From contig CM033718.1 in NCBI GenBank assembly GCA_019671005.1, forward strand, positions 19,844,014 through 19,908,013: a stretch of DNA of 64,000 nucleotides, given 5' to 3'. The notes under the pieces were generated by a model. It was not told where the DNA came from. It did not search any database and saw only the letters and a program-made list of their open reading frames with translations. Positions 12,107 to 23,496 of this stretch are shown here, one piece after another (the stretch's first letter is position 1; each line of letters begins with the position of its first letter). This stretch comes from Hibiscus mutabilis (lineage: Eukaryota > Streptophyta > Magnoliopsida > Malvales > Malvaceae). Position numbers and translations under genes: made by a program.

Positions 12107-12577
12107 GGCATAATGCCAAAAAATGCCCCTAACGTTTGATTGAATAGTATTTTTGGCTCTAATCTTTTTTGAACAAATTTAACCTCTAACATTTTATTTT
12201 GGGTCAAAATAGTCCTTCTATAGATGAAAATTGTTAGTTAGCTGTCGATAAATAATTTAAAATGACTTGACAGAATGACGTGTAAGAAGAAAAAATATTT
12301 TATAATTTATACAATTTTATAAAATTATTTTTTGATTGATGTGTCATTATGTAAAGTCAACATATATGTTTATATGACACTACTATTGCAGCGCACACTG
12401 CCAAGTAGGTTTCCACGTCATTTCAAGTTGTTTATCGTCAGTTGACTAACAATTTTAATCCACATAGGGGCTATTTTGACCCAAAATGAAATGTTGGGGA
12501 TTAAATTGGTTCAAAAAAGGATATAAGTCAAAATTACTATTCAGTCAAATGTTAGGGGAATTTTTTGGCATTATGCC
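12107..12577. mobile_element. 471-bp Mutator-like MITE
   Basis: The ends are inverted repeats: GGCATAATGCCAAAAAATGC at the left, with its complement ending GGCATTATGCC at the right. They are flanked by a perfect 9-bp duplication TAAAATATA (12098-12106 and 12578-12586). The arms continue inward (CCCCTAACGTTTGATTGAATAG against CTATTCAGTCAAATGTTAGG in parts). The 9-bp duplication is the Mutator hallmark. No ORF. Confidence 0.85.
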
Positions 12578-12586
12578 TAAAATATA

Positions 12587-14059
12587 ACTAAAATAGTAAA
12601 TATTGAAACATGGCAGCTTGCACTACCTTTAAAAGAAAATATGTAACTAATAATCAACAAGTCCAAATCATGATCTGTTTGGTCTTAAAGGAACTAGATT
12701 CGATAATCTTTCCAACCATATAAATGATATCTTCTAATTTTACTATTATAATTTCACTCGTGCGATGTATGGCGAATTTCTGAAGTCATTGTTATTGTTG
12801 TTTTTGGAAACAATCTACTATCTTTTCTTCTGACCTTTGCTCAATCAAAAATTAATAACTCCTAATATATAACTCGAAATTGAGAACTATTTGTTTTAAA
12901 CGAATCTAGACTTTCGTATGGTTATAAAAATATAAGGCTCACTTCTTGATTTATCTTGTAAAAGTTTTGGTGATTTTTCAAAGTCACTGCTAAAACTGTT
13001 TTCTAAGAAATATGCTGCCAAATTTTTATAACTTTTCAACATTCAAATATTCATATCTTCTAAATACACATCAAAACCAATCATCGTGTATTTTAAATAA
13101 AACTAGACTGGATCACATTTACAACAATGTATAGATTACTTTCTAATTATTTTTATGAAATTTATAGAGAATTTTTAAACTTACTCCAGCCGGCCATACT
13201 TAAGTTATGAGAGATTATATTTTATTGAAAAATAGGTAAATTACCTTAATGACTATCCAACTTTGTAAAATATAGGGGATCCCTGCGAATATTTTTTAGA
13301 GATTCTCAAGGTAATTTATACGAGTATAGTTTAGTTATTCTACGGTTCTGATATAGCAATCTCTCCCCCATCCCCATTTAAGCTTCGGTAATAAAACTTT
13401 CCACGTCCACATCCCTATGGGTGAAAATTTTGATTATTTCACATACCCGTCGGTTCAGATTCCTATGATTTTTAGTTATTTGTTATTCCCCACCCAATTG
13501 TCACACAAGCCAGTGTTATCCACTGATTCGCTGGCGTCACCCTCCAAGAACCCTAAATCACCATCTGTAAATGGGTCTTGCAAGAGTCACCATTTTTTCC
13601 TGTTCTTCAATGCCTTAAATCACCAAAACAACCTATTTCCAATGTAAAGTATGCACATGCACATGTTTGCGATAGAGATTTGTTTGGTTGTTTAAATGAA
13701 GGTATATTGTCGCTTTACGATAATCATTCTCTAAAATAGGTTTTATTTTGTGCGGTGATTTAGGGTTCTTGGGATATATAGGTGTAGAATAAGATGAGAC
13801 TTTTAAGGAAGTCATTGGCAAACGGGTGGGTGACGTCGACGCCGACTGTTTGGGTAACGTCGGTAAGAGTAACGCCGGCGAGGATGAGGTCATTTAAGAT
13901 AAGAGTGGTGTGAGTTTTGTCATTTTGAATTTAAGGTTTGCGTTTGAGAAATGATTTGGCTTTTAATTTTTAATTTTAAATATTTTTAAAATCATTTTTA
14001 TATTTAATAATAATAATATTTATTTTTCCTTTTATTTTGAATCATTTTATATTTAATAA
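12587..14059. other. Unassigned intergenic DNA
   Basis: AT-rich; open frames at 13417-13893 on both strands overlap each other and match nothing I recognise. A GC-richer patch near 13815-13885 holds several ACGTCG/CGGCG words. No gene called. Confidence 0.45.
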
Positions 14060-14068
14060 TAATAAAAT

Positions 14069-14799
14069 TAGTAAATTGCTCAGGTGACCACCAAACTATG
14101 GGCGGTCCTATTTTGATCACATTTTGACCCTCTTATTTACCTATTATATCAATTTAGTCTTACTTTTTAATTTAACTAAATAAAATTAATCAACCAATCA
14201 TATGGAAACACGTGTCACATGATTGGATGAAAAATTAGACAATTGAGAAGGTTGGGAATCAAACCTGCAACCATCAAGAATAAACTGCACTCACTCTACC
14301 ACTAGGTCAAGCCTTTTAATTATTTCAAATATGCTAACATTTTTATTTAAGGAAGAAGAATATACCATTACATAAAAAGTTAACATATTTGAAACAATGG
14401 AAATGATTGACCTAGTGGTAGAGTGAGTGCATTTTATCCTCGATTGTTGCAAATTCAATTCCTATTCTTATTAATTGCCTAATTTTTCCACTCAATCAAG
14501 TGACACGTATTGTCATCTAATTAGGCAAAAAATAAATAAATTAATTAAAATTAGAATAAATTCATACAATCATGTGGTGACACGTGTCTTCATATGATTG
14601 GTTGATTAATTTTATTAAATTAAAATTAGGACCAAATTGACATAATAGGTAAATAAGAGGGACCAAATATGTAATTATACAAATTTCAATTAACTGTTAC
14701 ATCACCTCCCCGTTAGTTTTTTAACGGAGGTGGTCAAAATATAACAAATTCAAAATAAGACTGCCCCTATAGTTCAGTGATCACCTGAGTAGTTTACCC
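14069..14799. mobile_element. 731-bp Mutator-like foldback MITE
   Basis: The left end TAGTAAATTGCTCAGGTGA and the complement of the right end GGGTAAACTACTCAGGTGA pair over 19 bp, and pairing continues through nearly the whole element. The duplication TAATAAAAT (9 bp, perfect) lies at 14060-14068 and 14800-14808. The arms hold ACACGTGTC boxes and tRNA-like words (TAGTGGTAGAGTG at 14413-14425, TTGCAAATTCAATT at 14446). Non-autonomous; no ORF. Confidence 0.88.
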
Positions 14800-14808
14800 T
14801 AATAAAAT

Positions 14809-15246
14809 ATGTCATGTGATACTAAAATAATAAAAAAATAATTTAGAATGACTAAACACAAGAGCAATTCAAAAGTTCTATTATTAAAAATTTTAAAAGT
14901 AAAATGACCAAAATATAAGTAAGAAGATAGTTGAGTGATAAATGGTATAATTTAACCTTCAGTTTGATTTATTTAAGTAATATTTGGGTATTGGGCTCAA
15001 TGTGTAAAAGGGAATGAGTTTAGTTTTGTGGGTTCTTGGGCTGCGGTTTTAAGTTGTAATATGGACATTTGTATTTGGGCTATTTTATTTGGAAAATGCA
15101 TTGGTTATATATATTGAATAGTCTAAAGGTGATTACAATGTAGTATTTGTTCATAAATATTTTTAAGCCTGTGACAATGTACATACATTTTGTAAACAGA
15201 GCGATTGGTTATATATATATTGAATTAGTTTTATTCATATATTATA
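14809..15246. other. Unassigned AT-rich DNA
   Basis: No coding or repeat feature supported; lies between the foldback MITE and the TTTAGGG-rich repeat. Confidence 0.5.
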
Positions 15247-15520
15247 TTATGGGTAATTATTCGATACACAGCAGTAGAAATAAAAAGTTTCTACAAGCAC
15301 TTTAGTTTTAAGGTTAGATTTTAGGGTTTAAAGGTTAGATGTTTAGATTTAGTAGTTTAGATATGATGGATTGTAGTTAGAATTTAGGGAGTATGATTAT
15401 AATTTAGGGTTTATATGTTAAAATTTAAATCACTAATCATATTACACTAAACTCTAAACTTTAAATTCTAACCACCAAACCATGAATCGAATATAAATCC
15501 TTATATTGGGTGGGATAAAA
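15247..15520. repeat. TTTAGGG-rich MITE, incomplete
   Basis: Starts GGGTAATTATTCGATACACAG and then has degenerate TTTAGGGTTT words on one arm and CTAAACTCTAAACTTTAAAT on the other. The same end sequence opens the MITE at 19804. The right terminus is not clear, and it is not telomeric because the units are irregular. Confidence 0.6.
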
Positions 15521-15643
15521 TTAGGTAACTACGGGGAGGCATGCTTCCGGTCGCAATGAGGAGTTGACTTCGATTGATTCAAATGCATGTTCTTGGACCA
15601 CTTTGCTTTTCACGACTATTATATTCTACCTGTTTTCTTTTAA

Positions 15644-17733
15644 TTGGTTTCCTTTTCATCGTTAAACTTTCTTTGGGTTTATTTGAATCTTTTCTCTGAC
15701 TCAAATAGTTCATTTCATCTCCTCTATCTGAATTCTAGCGACGAAGGCAATATCCTATCTCTTGATACGGCCGTTGATCACAAAGGTAATTCGCCTTCTA
15801 ATTTCCAATTTTCGTGTATCGATCTCTTCTTTTTAGTCTTCAATCTTCATCAGCTGTTCATATTTCCTCTCCTTTTTTTTAGGAGAAGCTGTTGTGATTA
15901 TGGGAGTTAGTGGCTCTGGCAAATCGTAAGCCCCCTTTGTTTTCGCTTTGTAATTTCTCATTCATAATTGAAAGCTGAATCTAGGAATTATTTTTTCATT
16001 TATTCTCAAATATATGGGGAATAGAAAAAGTTATATATTGATTTACTCATACTCTGTAGTCCATTTATCTTCAAATGTCATCAAAATTCAAAACTAACAC
16101 CATGCCATAGGTTTGCTGTCCTGCACCAAATGAATGTTTCAGATTATAATGCCATCGTTTTTAGGATAGATCTCGTTTTATTTGTTTGTAACTTTTCATC
16201 ACCCGATCAAAAGAACCCTCTATACACTTCGAATAAAAATCTTCCTCCCTTTTCGGTGCCCTAGTTTATGCCCCTACACTAAAATTTAGGTTTAGGATTA
16301 AAGTTTAAGATTTAAGGTTAGGGTTTAGGTTTAAAATTTAGGGTATGTTGTATTTTGCAGAGTTTAGGGATTAAGGTTTAAGATTTAAAATACAAAGGTT
16401 ATAGCTTATAATTTGACTTGTTTAGTGTTGAGCACCGAAAAGGAGCAGAAGATTTTTGTCCATACTCTTCACCCAATTTCACAGATTTCCCCCCGAGAAT
16501 TATACCTTTCTACAAACTTAGAAGAGATATGAATAGAGTACATTAAAGGGGAAGTAGACACGCACTCTTGTTAATTAATCATGGCTACATCTGATTATCC
16601 CAACAGCAACAACATAGCAATTGCCAAACAAGAACTTTAATGACACCCTTTTGATATTTCCTAATAGCCATCTCTTGATGATGATAATTACCCATAATTC
16701 TATCACCATATTGTTATTTGCAATTATGGGGTTTTGGTTTTGGGATTTTAGCAATCATGGTCTTCAAGCTTTTTGCACAGGATTTGCAATTACGGGGTTT
16801 TGACATATTACCATGGTACGTAGTAAAAATAAGTTTTGCTTTGATTCAGTCTTTCAAATAGAACTTTTTCAAAAGTTTGATTATTTCTTGATATGGCTCT
16901 TATTTTCACTTGATTCTCCTATGACATTTTTTGGAATGTTGTAGTTCATGTAACATATATACATGTACCCATATGCATATAAATTTTAAGGTTAATTTTA
17001 GTGGCATGGTTACGATCTCTCACACCTATGTCCGAGTAGCATAGATACATTGTAGAGGTAACAACAATATGACCATCCTACTCATGCTCTTCTACTTTGT
17101 GTGTATATCCAGCACAATAGGTGACATGTTGGCCAAAGTTTTGAACTGTAGCTTTCTTGATGCTGATGATTTCCATTCACTGTTAAACAAAGGTAAGTGT
17201 AGACATGGCTATTGAGCATGAATCACAGTGTTTCTCTTTTTATATAATGTGTGTATGTGTATTATATGTAGCATTAAATTTGTTACCTTCTTAAACATTT
17301 TGGTTCATTTAAATACACAGAAAATATGAGGCAAGGCATTCCCCTCTCAGATGAGGACCGAATTCCTTGGCTAGAAACGCTACGGGATGTTCTAAAAGAT
17401 AAATTAGAAGATGGAAAAACTGTGATACTTGGGTGTTCTTCACTGCAGAAACATTACAGAGAAATTCTAAGATCTGCAGATGCAGATTATGTACTTGGGA
17501 GCTATGCTAGTAGGGTGCAGTTTGTTCTATTGGATGCCGAGGCCGATGTCCTTGCTGCTCGGCTCGAGAAACGAGCTGCAGAAGGGAAGCATTTCATGCC
17601 GGCCACGCTTCTGCAATCACAACTAGAGCTGCTTCACATAGATGAAGGTGAAGGGATATTTAAAGTGGATGCCACCTTAAGCCCTCTAGTTATCATAAGC
17701 AAAATAGAAACATTTATGTTCTCAGACCATTGA
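15644..17733 (+). CDS. GntK: Gluconokinase, plant type, four visible exons, start codon not found
   Basis: Phosphorylates D-gluconate to 6-phosphogluconate with ATP, feeding the oxidative pentose phosphate route. Visible exons: up to 15785 (AVDHKG junction), 15883-15925, 17113-17192 and 17321-17733 (TGA). Donors are GTAATT, GTAAGC and GTAAGT; acceptors are TTTTAG, TCCAG and ACACAG. All phases agree. Motifs: Walker A GVSGSGKST split across exons 2 and 3, LDADDFHS, MRQGIPLSDEDRIPWL, CSSLQKHYREILR and HFMPATLLQSQLELL; this is the full family set at the usual spacing and C-terminal length. The oddity is that in exon 1 the reading frame opens at a TAA (15641-15643) and has no ATG before the donor. 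The first in-frame ATG is at 15900, right before the P-loop. Either an upstream exon was missed or the start was lost. The enzyme core looks intact. Confidence 0.85.
16264..16425. repeat. TTTAGGG-rich repeat inside gluconokinase intron
   Basis: Irregular TTTAGGTTTAGG/TTAGGGTTTAGG words within the long intron 15926-17112, of the same kind as the 15.25 and 19.8 kb MITEs but without clear ends. Confidence 0.5.
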
Positions 17734-17785
17734 TAAACAGTCCACTGGAAATAGGGGTTTTTAAACAAGTTAATAAGCTATTGAG

Positions 17786-17851
17786 TTGCAACTGCAACTG
17801 CAACTGCAACTGCAACTGCATCTGCCTCTGCATCTGCATCTGCATCTGCAT
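17786..17851. repeat. Hexanucleotide repeat in gluconokinase 3' region
   Basis: Runs of TGCAAC turn into TGCATC/TGCCTC units, about eleven hexamers starting some 50 bp after the stop codon. It probably lies in the 3' UTR and could be length-variable. Confidence 0.9.
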
Positions 17852-17869
17852 CCCAGTGTATTAACAAAT

Positions 17870-18757
17870 GTAATTTATTTGAGCAATAATAGATCGTCGT
17901 ATTCGTACTCGGGGTCGAATGTTATTTTGGCGCTCCTAGTTATGCCAGTCATCACTCTCGGGCCTAAAGCTTCGATTCGTCTATTACGTTAATTTATCTC
18001 CAATTTTTGTTTAAAAAATTCATAAAATTTCAAAAATTCAGAAAAATCTCATTATTTGAATATCACAATTGTTTTTCTAAGTTTCTTGAAAATTATAATA
18101 AGTTGTTTAAAAATATGCACATACAATTCATAAAAGAAAAAGAAAAATGGTAAATTTCTGATATATATATATATTAAAAATGAGATTTTTCTTTGGATTT
18201 TAAGATGTTTTTAGGTTTTTCCTCTTTTTATTTTTATATTTAATATAAATTTAATAAATAAATATAATATTAACGAAGTTTCCAATTGAATTGTTGTCAG
18301 GAATCAACTTGACATAAACTTAATTGTGAAATGACCAAAATATTCGTTCTTTTAAGTGACAATTGCTATTATTATGGTGGTCATTTTGTCCTTTTATACT
18401 CTAATATAATTCTTTAAATATATACTGAGTTTGAAATGACTAAAATGTCACCTTTTAATTACAATTGGTATTATTAAGGCGGTCTTTTTTTCTTTTCATT
18501 CTTTTAAATAATTTAAAAAAAAAATTTAAAATTTCACCATCAAAGATCGAACACTTGTTAAATAGTATTCATATACAATTTTTTTTACCATTTTACTCGT
18601 TATCATTAACAAATATTTTTGTTTATATATATAAACAAAAAAAAGTGTATTATACATGTTTGAAATTTATTGTTAACCCTTTCAACAAAAAAAGTGTTTA
18701 ACTATATTTAGATCAAACACATTGTTTTTTTCCTTTGAAAATGGATAATGAATCATA
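17870..18757. other. AT-rich DNA downstream of gluconokinase
   Basis: No gene seen. Two short phrases recur (AAATGACCAAAATATTC and GAAATGACTAAAATGTC), so a decayed duplication is possible. Confidence 0.45.
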
Positions 18758-19110
18758 TTAATTAAAAGATAGTACATCATATCGAACAATGAAAATAATT
18801 ATCTCGAAATAAACCGAGTCAGAAAGTAAAGTATTATTGGAACGCAAAGCCCAATTAGCTAATCTATGGGCCACTGCATTAACTATCCGACGAATCAAAA
18901 CAAGTGAGAAATTACAATTATTAACAAGTAATGGTCGAGCCTCACTAAGGTGGAAATCAAGAACCGGCAAGTCCCCGTTATCCCGATTCAGCTTGTTGAC
19001 AAGCATGGCTGCATGGGTCTCAAAGATGAATGTAGATCAATTTCGCTCACAAGTAGGGATCACAATGTGGCAGATTTTGCGAAGATTTGTTCCATTTCGT
19101 ATTTAATTAA
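18758..19110 (-). pseudogene. RNase H-like (RVT_3) fragment of a LINE
   Basis: The minus-strand frame reads AMLVNKLNRDNGDLPVLDFHLSEARPLL then SLVLIRRIVNAVAHRLANWAL. This is the C-terminal part of the plant RNase H-like domain found in LINEs and related proteins (the RxxNxxAHxLA motif). There is a stop upstream of AMLV and no N-terminal DG/D catalytic motif, so it is a fragment. Confidence 0.6.
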
Positions 19111-19549
19111 AAAGAGATAGTTACAAATTTCGTAGATTGTAGGAAATGGATGAAGATAAAAATTAAATTCGTTGTAGGTGGTGGGACAGATGTGAATATA
19201 ATTTTGTACATGCTCCATCCCTTCTCGTCCCAACAGATCTTATAACATATTGTTTAAAATATTTATTAAAAATATAATATCAGTTTAGATCAGAGTCGAA
19301 TTTAAGATAATTCATATTGACTTATCTTCAAATATTTATGAAAATATATATATAGAGAGAGGAAAATACCGCATGCACCGGCGGTGGAAACAAAAACTTT
19401 CCACAAACGTCTTAGTTTTAGGGTTTAAGGACTCGGTTGAGGGTTTATTGTTTAGGGATTTAAGTGTTTGGGTTTAGAATTTATGGTTCATGGTTATAAT
19501 TTAGGATTTAGGATTAGAATTTAGGGATTACAGATTAGTATTTATGTTT

Positions 19550-20451
19550 GGCTTCTATATCATATTAGTACTTAAAGTATACCAACTTTTTCATTTTGGC
19601 ACCTAAAGTATTTTTGGTCAAAACAAGTACTTAAAGTATACTTTTTTGGTTAAATTAGGTATCTAAAGTATACTTTTTGGTCAAAATAGGTACCTAAAGT
19701 ATTTTTTCGTCAAACTAAGTACCTAAAGTATATTTTTTGGTCAAAATAAGTACCTAAAGTATATTTTTCGTTAAAATATGTGCATAATGTATTTTTTTAA
19801 TTAGGGTAATTATTCTATACACAAGCGTATGTGGAAACTTTTTTACACAAGCGCCTTAGTTTCAGGGGTTAGTGACTTTGTTTAGGGTTTAAAGTTTAGG
19901 GGCTTAAGTGTAGTAGTTTTGAATTTTGGGGTTGTTGATAGAATTTTGGGTTTAGGGTTAAAATTTAAGGTATATAGATTAAAACCTAAATCCCTACCCA
20001 TATTACCCTAAAACTTAAACCCTAACCATAAATTCTAACCCAAAATCCTAAATTCTAAACCCCTACACTAAAATCCCTAAACTAAAACCCTAAACCATAT
20101 AATTGAGGCGCTATGGAAACAAAAAGTTTGCACTGCTAGTGTATAGGATAATAATCTTTTTAATTAATATCACATGACAAGTTTTAGAAACCTATATAAA
20201 AATATGTATACTTTAAGTACCTATTTTGACCTAAAAATACTTTAGATACATATTTTGACCAAAAAATATACTTGAGGTACTTACTCTGACGAAAAAATAT
20301 TTTAGGTACCTATTTTGACCAAAAAGTATACTTTAGGTACCTAATTTAATAAAAAAAAGTATACTTTAGGTACTTATTTTGACAAAAAAATAATTTAGGT
20401 GCCAAAATGAAAAAAATAGTATACTTTAGGTACTAATATGATATATAAACC
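19550..20451. mobile_element. 902-bp Mutator-like element built of ~30-bp inverted sub-repeats
   Basis: The ends GGCTTCTATATCATATTAG and (complement) GGTTTATATATCATATTAG form terminal inverted repeats. A perfect 9-bp duplication TTTATGTTT flanks it (19541-19549, 20452-20460). Each arm is an array of about seven units of 29-33 bp of the type GGTACCTAAAGTATACTTTT, in opposite orientation on the two sides. The centre is occupied by another MITE (19804-20157). No ORF. Confidence 0.85.
19804..20157. mobile_element. 354-bp TTTAGGG-rich MITE, innermost
   Basis: The left end GGGTAATTATTCTATACAC pairs with the right end, whose complement is AGATTATTATCCTATACAC. A perfect 9-bp duplication TTTTAATTA flanks it at 19795-19803 and 20158-20166. 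The arms carry TTTAGGG-like words in opposite orientation. Confidence 0.85.
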
Positions 20452-20668
20452 TTTATGTTTTAGGGTAGTATAGTTAAGGATTTAGGTTTTTAACCTATAA
20501 ACCCTAAAATTTAACCATAAACCCTAAATTCTAACCACACCCCTAGATTCAAAACTCCTACACGTAAACCCCAAAACACTAAACCCTCAGCAAAATCCTT
20601 AAACCCTAAAACTAAGATGCTTATATTTTTTTTGTTTTCACCGACTGTGTATAAAATAATTACCCATA

Positions 20669-21015
20669 TAATATTAGGTTTATTGATTTCTTCTTTATTA
20701 TTGCATGCCGTTAACCTTCTTTCTAATGTTTATTTTTTTCTTCTCAGTCCTCACCATAGATATGTTATTCTTCTACTTCTTTTAATTTTATTATCTTAAT
20801 ATTGTATGTTATTTAGATTCTATTTGTATTTGTTCTTATTTTTTAAAGCTTGTTTTTTTAATGTTAAAGCTTGTTTTTTCATTCTTATTTTCCTGTTCTT
20901 TATAATAGATTTTAGTATTTTTTAGTCCAAACTTTTGTGTGTACAAAATTTAATTCTATATATTATTATTTTTTTAAAATGGTGAGAGCTGGAATAATGT
21001 CACATATGTGCACAT
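20669..21015. other. Unassigned T-rich DNA
   Basis: No supported feature between the MITE nest and element E1. Confidence 0.5.
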
Positions 21016-21020
21016 ATATT

Positions 21021-21949
21021 TGATGAGTGTGGCAATCGATCGAATATATCCAAGAGGGGGTGAATTGGATTTTTTAAAGATTGGTGGACACTAATTGCAA
21101 AGGTAGGAAATTGCAAGGTGATATAGAGTGGTTCAACTCCCTCAATGGAGTCTACATCCACTACCTTAGTGACCACACTAAGGATTTTCCACAAATTCAC
21201 TAATTTGTCTTTCCTTTAAGGATAAGGAGTAACCTTACACAATTCAATAGACTTATACCCAAAGTCTATTGAATTTTTTCCCCAAAACTAATACAAAGAA
21301 GCAAACTAGAAAATCCTCACAAGGAAGGTGTTTGCACAATATAAGCTCTCTCACACACCCAAAGAAACACTAGGAAACAAATTACAATGAAGAACAACAC
21401 TAGTGTTTACAAGAAATATGTAAATTTTAGCACAATTTAAGTTGTTGACGACTTGAATGTTTGGATAGGCTTTCTTGTTGTTGCTGAGATGCTTTGACCT
21501 TGATTTTATATCTTCTCTATCAATACTAGCCGTTTGGGATGTCATAAAGCCTTTACCTACATAAAATTTTAGCATTTATAGCATGAGGGATCGATCATTT
21601 TTCATAAAAATATGACCGTTGAAACTAAGGGATCGATCCCGTAAACCAAAGGATCGATCATTTTGCACTAGAAGGCTGTAAGTGAAAAAATACAATGAAA
21701 CTGTCAACCAAGGGATTGATCCCTTTATTTAGGGGATCGATCCTTTTTGCCTTGAAGTCTAGAAAACAGAATTTTTAGTGCAAAAACGGATCATACTTGT
21801 TTAGAAAAGGATCGGCTAAGATGGAAATCATTTGAAACAATTTTTCAAGTTCTTTTGGACTTTGAATTATTTTTGAAAGATTTAATATATTCGATTAAGT
21901 CCAAAAACATTTTTCTTTTAATTTGTTATATCAAAATATTAGTTCAACA
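21021..21949 (-). repeat. E1 3' LTR
   Basis: Begins TGATGAGTGTGGCAATCG and ends ATATTAGTTCAACA on the + strand. Near-identical text recurs in the split LTR at 26464-26528 and 32157-33057. Palindrome pairs of GGATCGATCC type have cores at 21632/21653 and 21715/21736, and a single core is at 21600. Relative to the other LTR it lacks one 21-bp unit after 21605 and a 10-bp duplication in the AACCGTTTGG region. Confidence 0.85.
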
Positions 21950-22375
21950 ATCTCCCCTTATTTGATATAACAAAACTCTTTTCAAAAAATTGTTTTGACA
22001 AATGCTCCCCCTAAGAAAAATATTTTTTGCATTGATAAAGGATTTTGAAAACTTGTTTTAATAAGCTCTAATTTTTCTAAAACTCATTTTTTCTCCCCTT
22101 TTTGTTATATCAAAAATAATTCAAGAAAATTGTTAGCACATAATAACAAAGGAGAATTAACAAAATAAAGGCTAGAATTAATAATATAGATAACAACAAT
22201 ATCGATAAAAATAAAACATTAATATCCATAGGTACTTAAATTAAAATCCATAAAACATCCATGAGTACCCAAATGAAGTAGCAACATAAGCATCATCCAA
22301 CAAAGAGTCATTATAATAAAATGTAGCAAAGTCAACCAATGTCTAATGTAATATGATGTCCATGTATGCATGCAT
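21950..22375 (-). other. E1 3' untranslated region and polypurine tract
   Basis: Non-coding. The minus strand has ATAAGGGGAGAT immediately before the LTR (21961-21950), the expected plus-strand primer. A second purine run near 22098-22115 (AAAAAGGGGAGAAAAAATG) could be an extra or older tract. Confidence 0.55.
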
Positions 22376-23496
22376 CTAAGATGGAGGTGGGAATGGATAA
22401 CCATCAAGCTTGCGCTGAAGAGCGCTAAAAGCATCTCCCAAAGAAGCCTGACGTGCCTCAAGAGAATCGAGCCTAGAATCCATGTGAGACCTAAGAGATC
22501 CAATAGATGAGTCCACATGACGAATGAGAGACTCGAGAAGCTCCCTCAAAGACATGTCATGAGAACTAGCACCGGTGGAAGCTCCGGGAACGTCATCTAT
22601 GTGTTCATCTTCATGATCTTCATCTCCTTCTTCATGGTGTTCAGTTTCAGGAACTTCGCCTTTTTTCTTTACCCAATTCATAGAGAATTCGGGTTCTTCT
22701 TTGTATCCCAATCGATCCATAGAATAACGACCAATAATATTGTTGATGGGAGGATCAATGACGAGCTCAAAAGATGTATCAATTTCAAGCAGAGCAAAAA
22801 TATGGCTAAGATACATACCATAGACTAAGGTTTTAACTTTCTTAGCCTTTTGATCTTTACTATATCTTCGAAGATGAAGGCGGCAAGATAGAGAAGAGTT
22901 CCACTACGAATGCAATGAAGCCACCAATAATCAGACTCTTGAACCGATGAATACTTCATCCCACGAGGATGAATCACATGAGTGATAATAAGGTGCAAGA
23001 GACGATCATGAAGCGGAAGGAAAGTGGCTTGATTGTTCTTGACACGAGAATTAGAAGGATAAGATCCTTTTTCAGTTTCAATACCCTCATCAGAAAGACT
23101 AAAAGCATTTGCAATAAAAGAGACGGTGAGAGAGATATGCTTACCCAAAACATAGGATTTAATTGTTCGGACAATGGTTCCATCCGGTTGTTTTGAAGAA
23201 GACACGATGGCATTAGAATAAAATACTCGAACAAGAATAGGAAAAATTGGCCCCTTGAATTTTAAAAATTCCATCCATTTAAATTCCGCAAATCTTTTCA
23301 TGTAAGCAAAACCAAGTTTGGTTAGGAAATCAAAATCAATGGAGCGAGTTTCCTTAACCGGTGCGGATGCAAAAAGATTTCAAAAACGATCACTTTTCTT
23401 AGAGCTTCTAAAACAAGATTCTAAAGAATTTGAAGATGGATGAGGGTTGGATGACAACCTCTTTCCCTTAGAAGCCATTGTCTTTCTTTTTGACAT
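22376..23496 (-). pseudogene. Transposase_32-type ORF of E1, two lesions
   Basis: The ATG at 23496 gives a basic, Ser-rich N-terminus (MSKRKTMASKGKRLSS). A TGA interrupts after DRF. The domain follows at 23301-22825: FAEFKWMEFLKFKGPIF, LVRVFYSN, VLGKHISLTVSFIANAF, LLHLIITHVIHPRG, SDYWWLHCIRSGTLLYLAAFI. A frameshift near 22860 moves to the frame YGMYLSHIFALLEIDTSFEL, then an acidic linker (HHEEGDEDHEDEHIDD) and a C-terminal coiled coil (SLRSHMDSRLDSLEARQ) to the stop at 22376. Length without lesions would be about 370 residues. E3 carries a homologue. The family is annotated as putative plant transposon protein; role unknown. Confidence 0.78.

Larger units (their letters stand above)
19355..20668. 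mobile_element. Outer TTTAGGG-rich foldback MITE, interrupted
   Basis: The left arm (to 19549) and right arm (from 20452) are inverted copies. Both, read inward, give GTCTTAGTTTTAGGGTTTAAG-like text followed by TTGAGGGTTTA and irregular TTTAGGG words. The right end is GTATAAAATAATTACCC, the complement of the GGGTAATTATT family end. The left end is worn and no clean duplication is seen. The 902-bp element sits in its middle. Confidence 0.65.

Noticed and set aside
13417..13893. Small gene pair near 13.4-13.9 kb
   Set aside because: The frames are on opposite strands and overlap at their ends, and I see no family motif, start context or splice support.
15644..15910. Separate 88-residue protein
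   Set aside because: The frame starts at a TTG and runs through the gluconokinase exon 1 donor into the intron.
15247..20668. Interstitial telomere repeats
   Set aside because: TTTAGGG words are irregular, occur in inverted arms and sit between MITE ends with 9-bp duplications.
22219..22518. 99-residue minus-strand frame
   Set aside because: Shadow of the C-terminal coiled-coil frame of the E1 Transposase_32 pseudogene.
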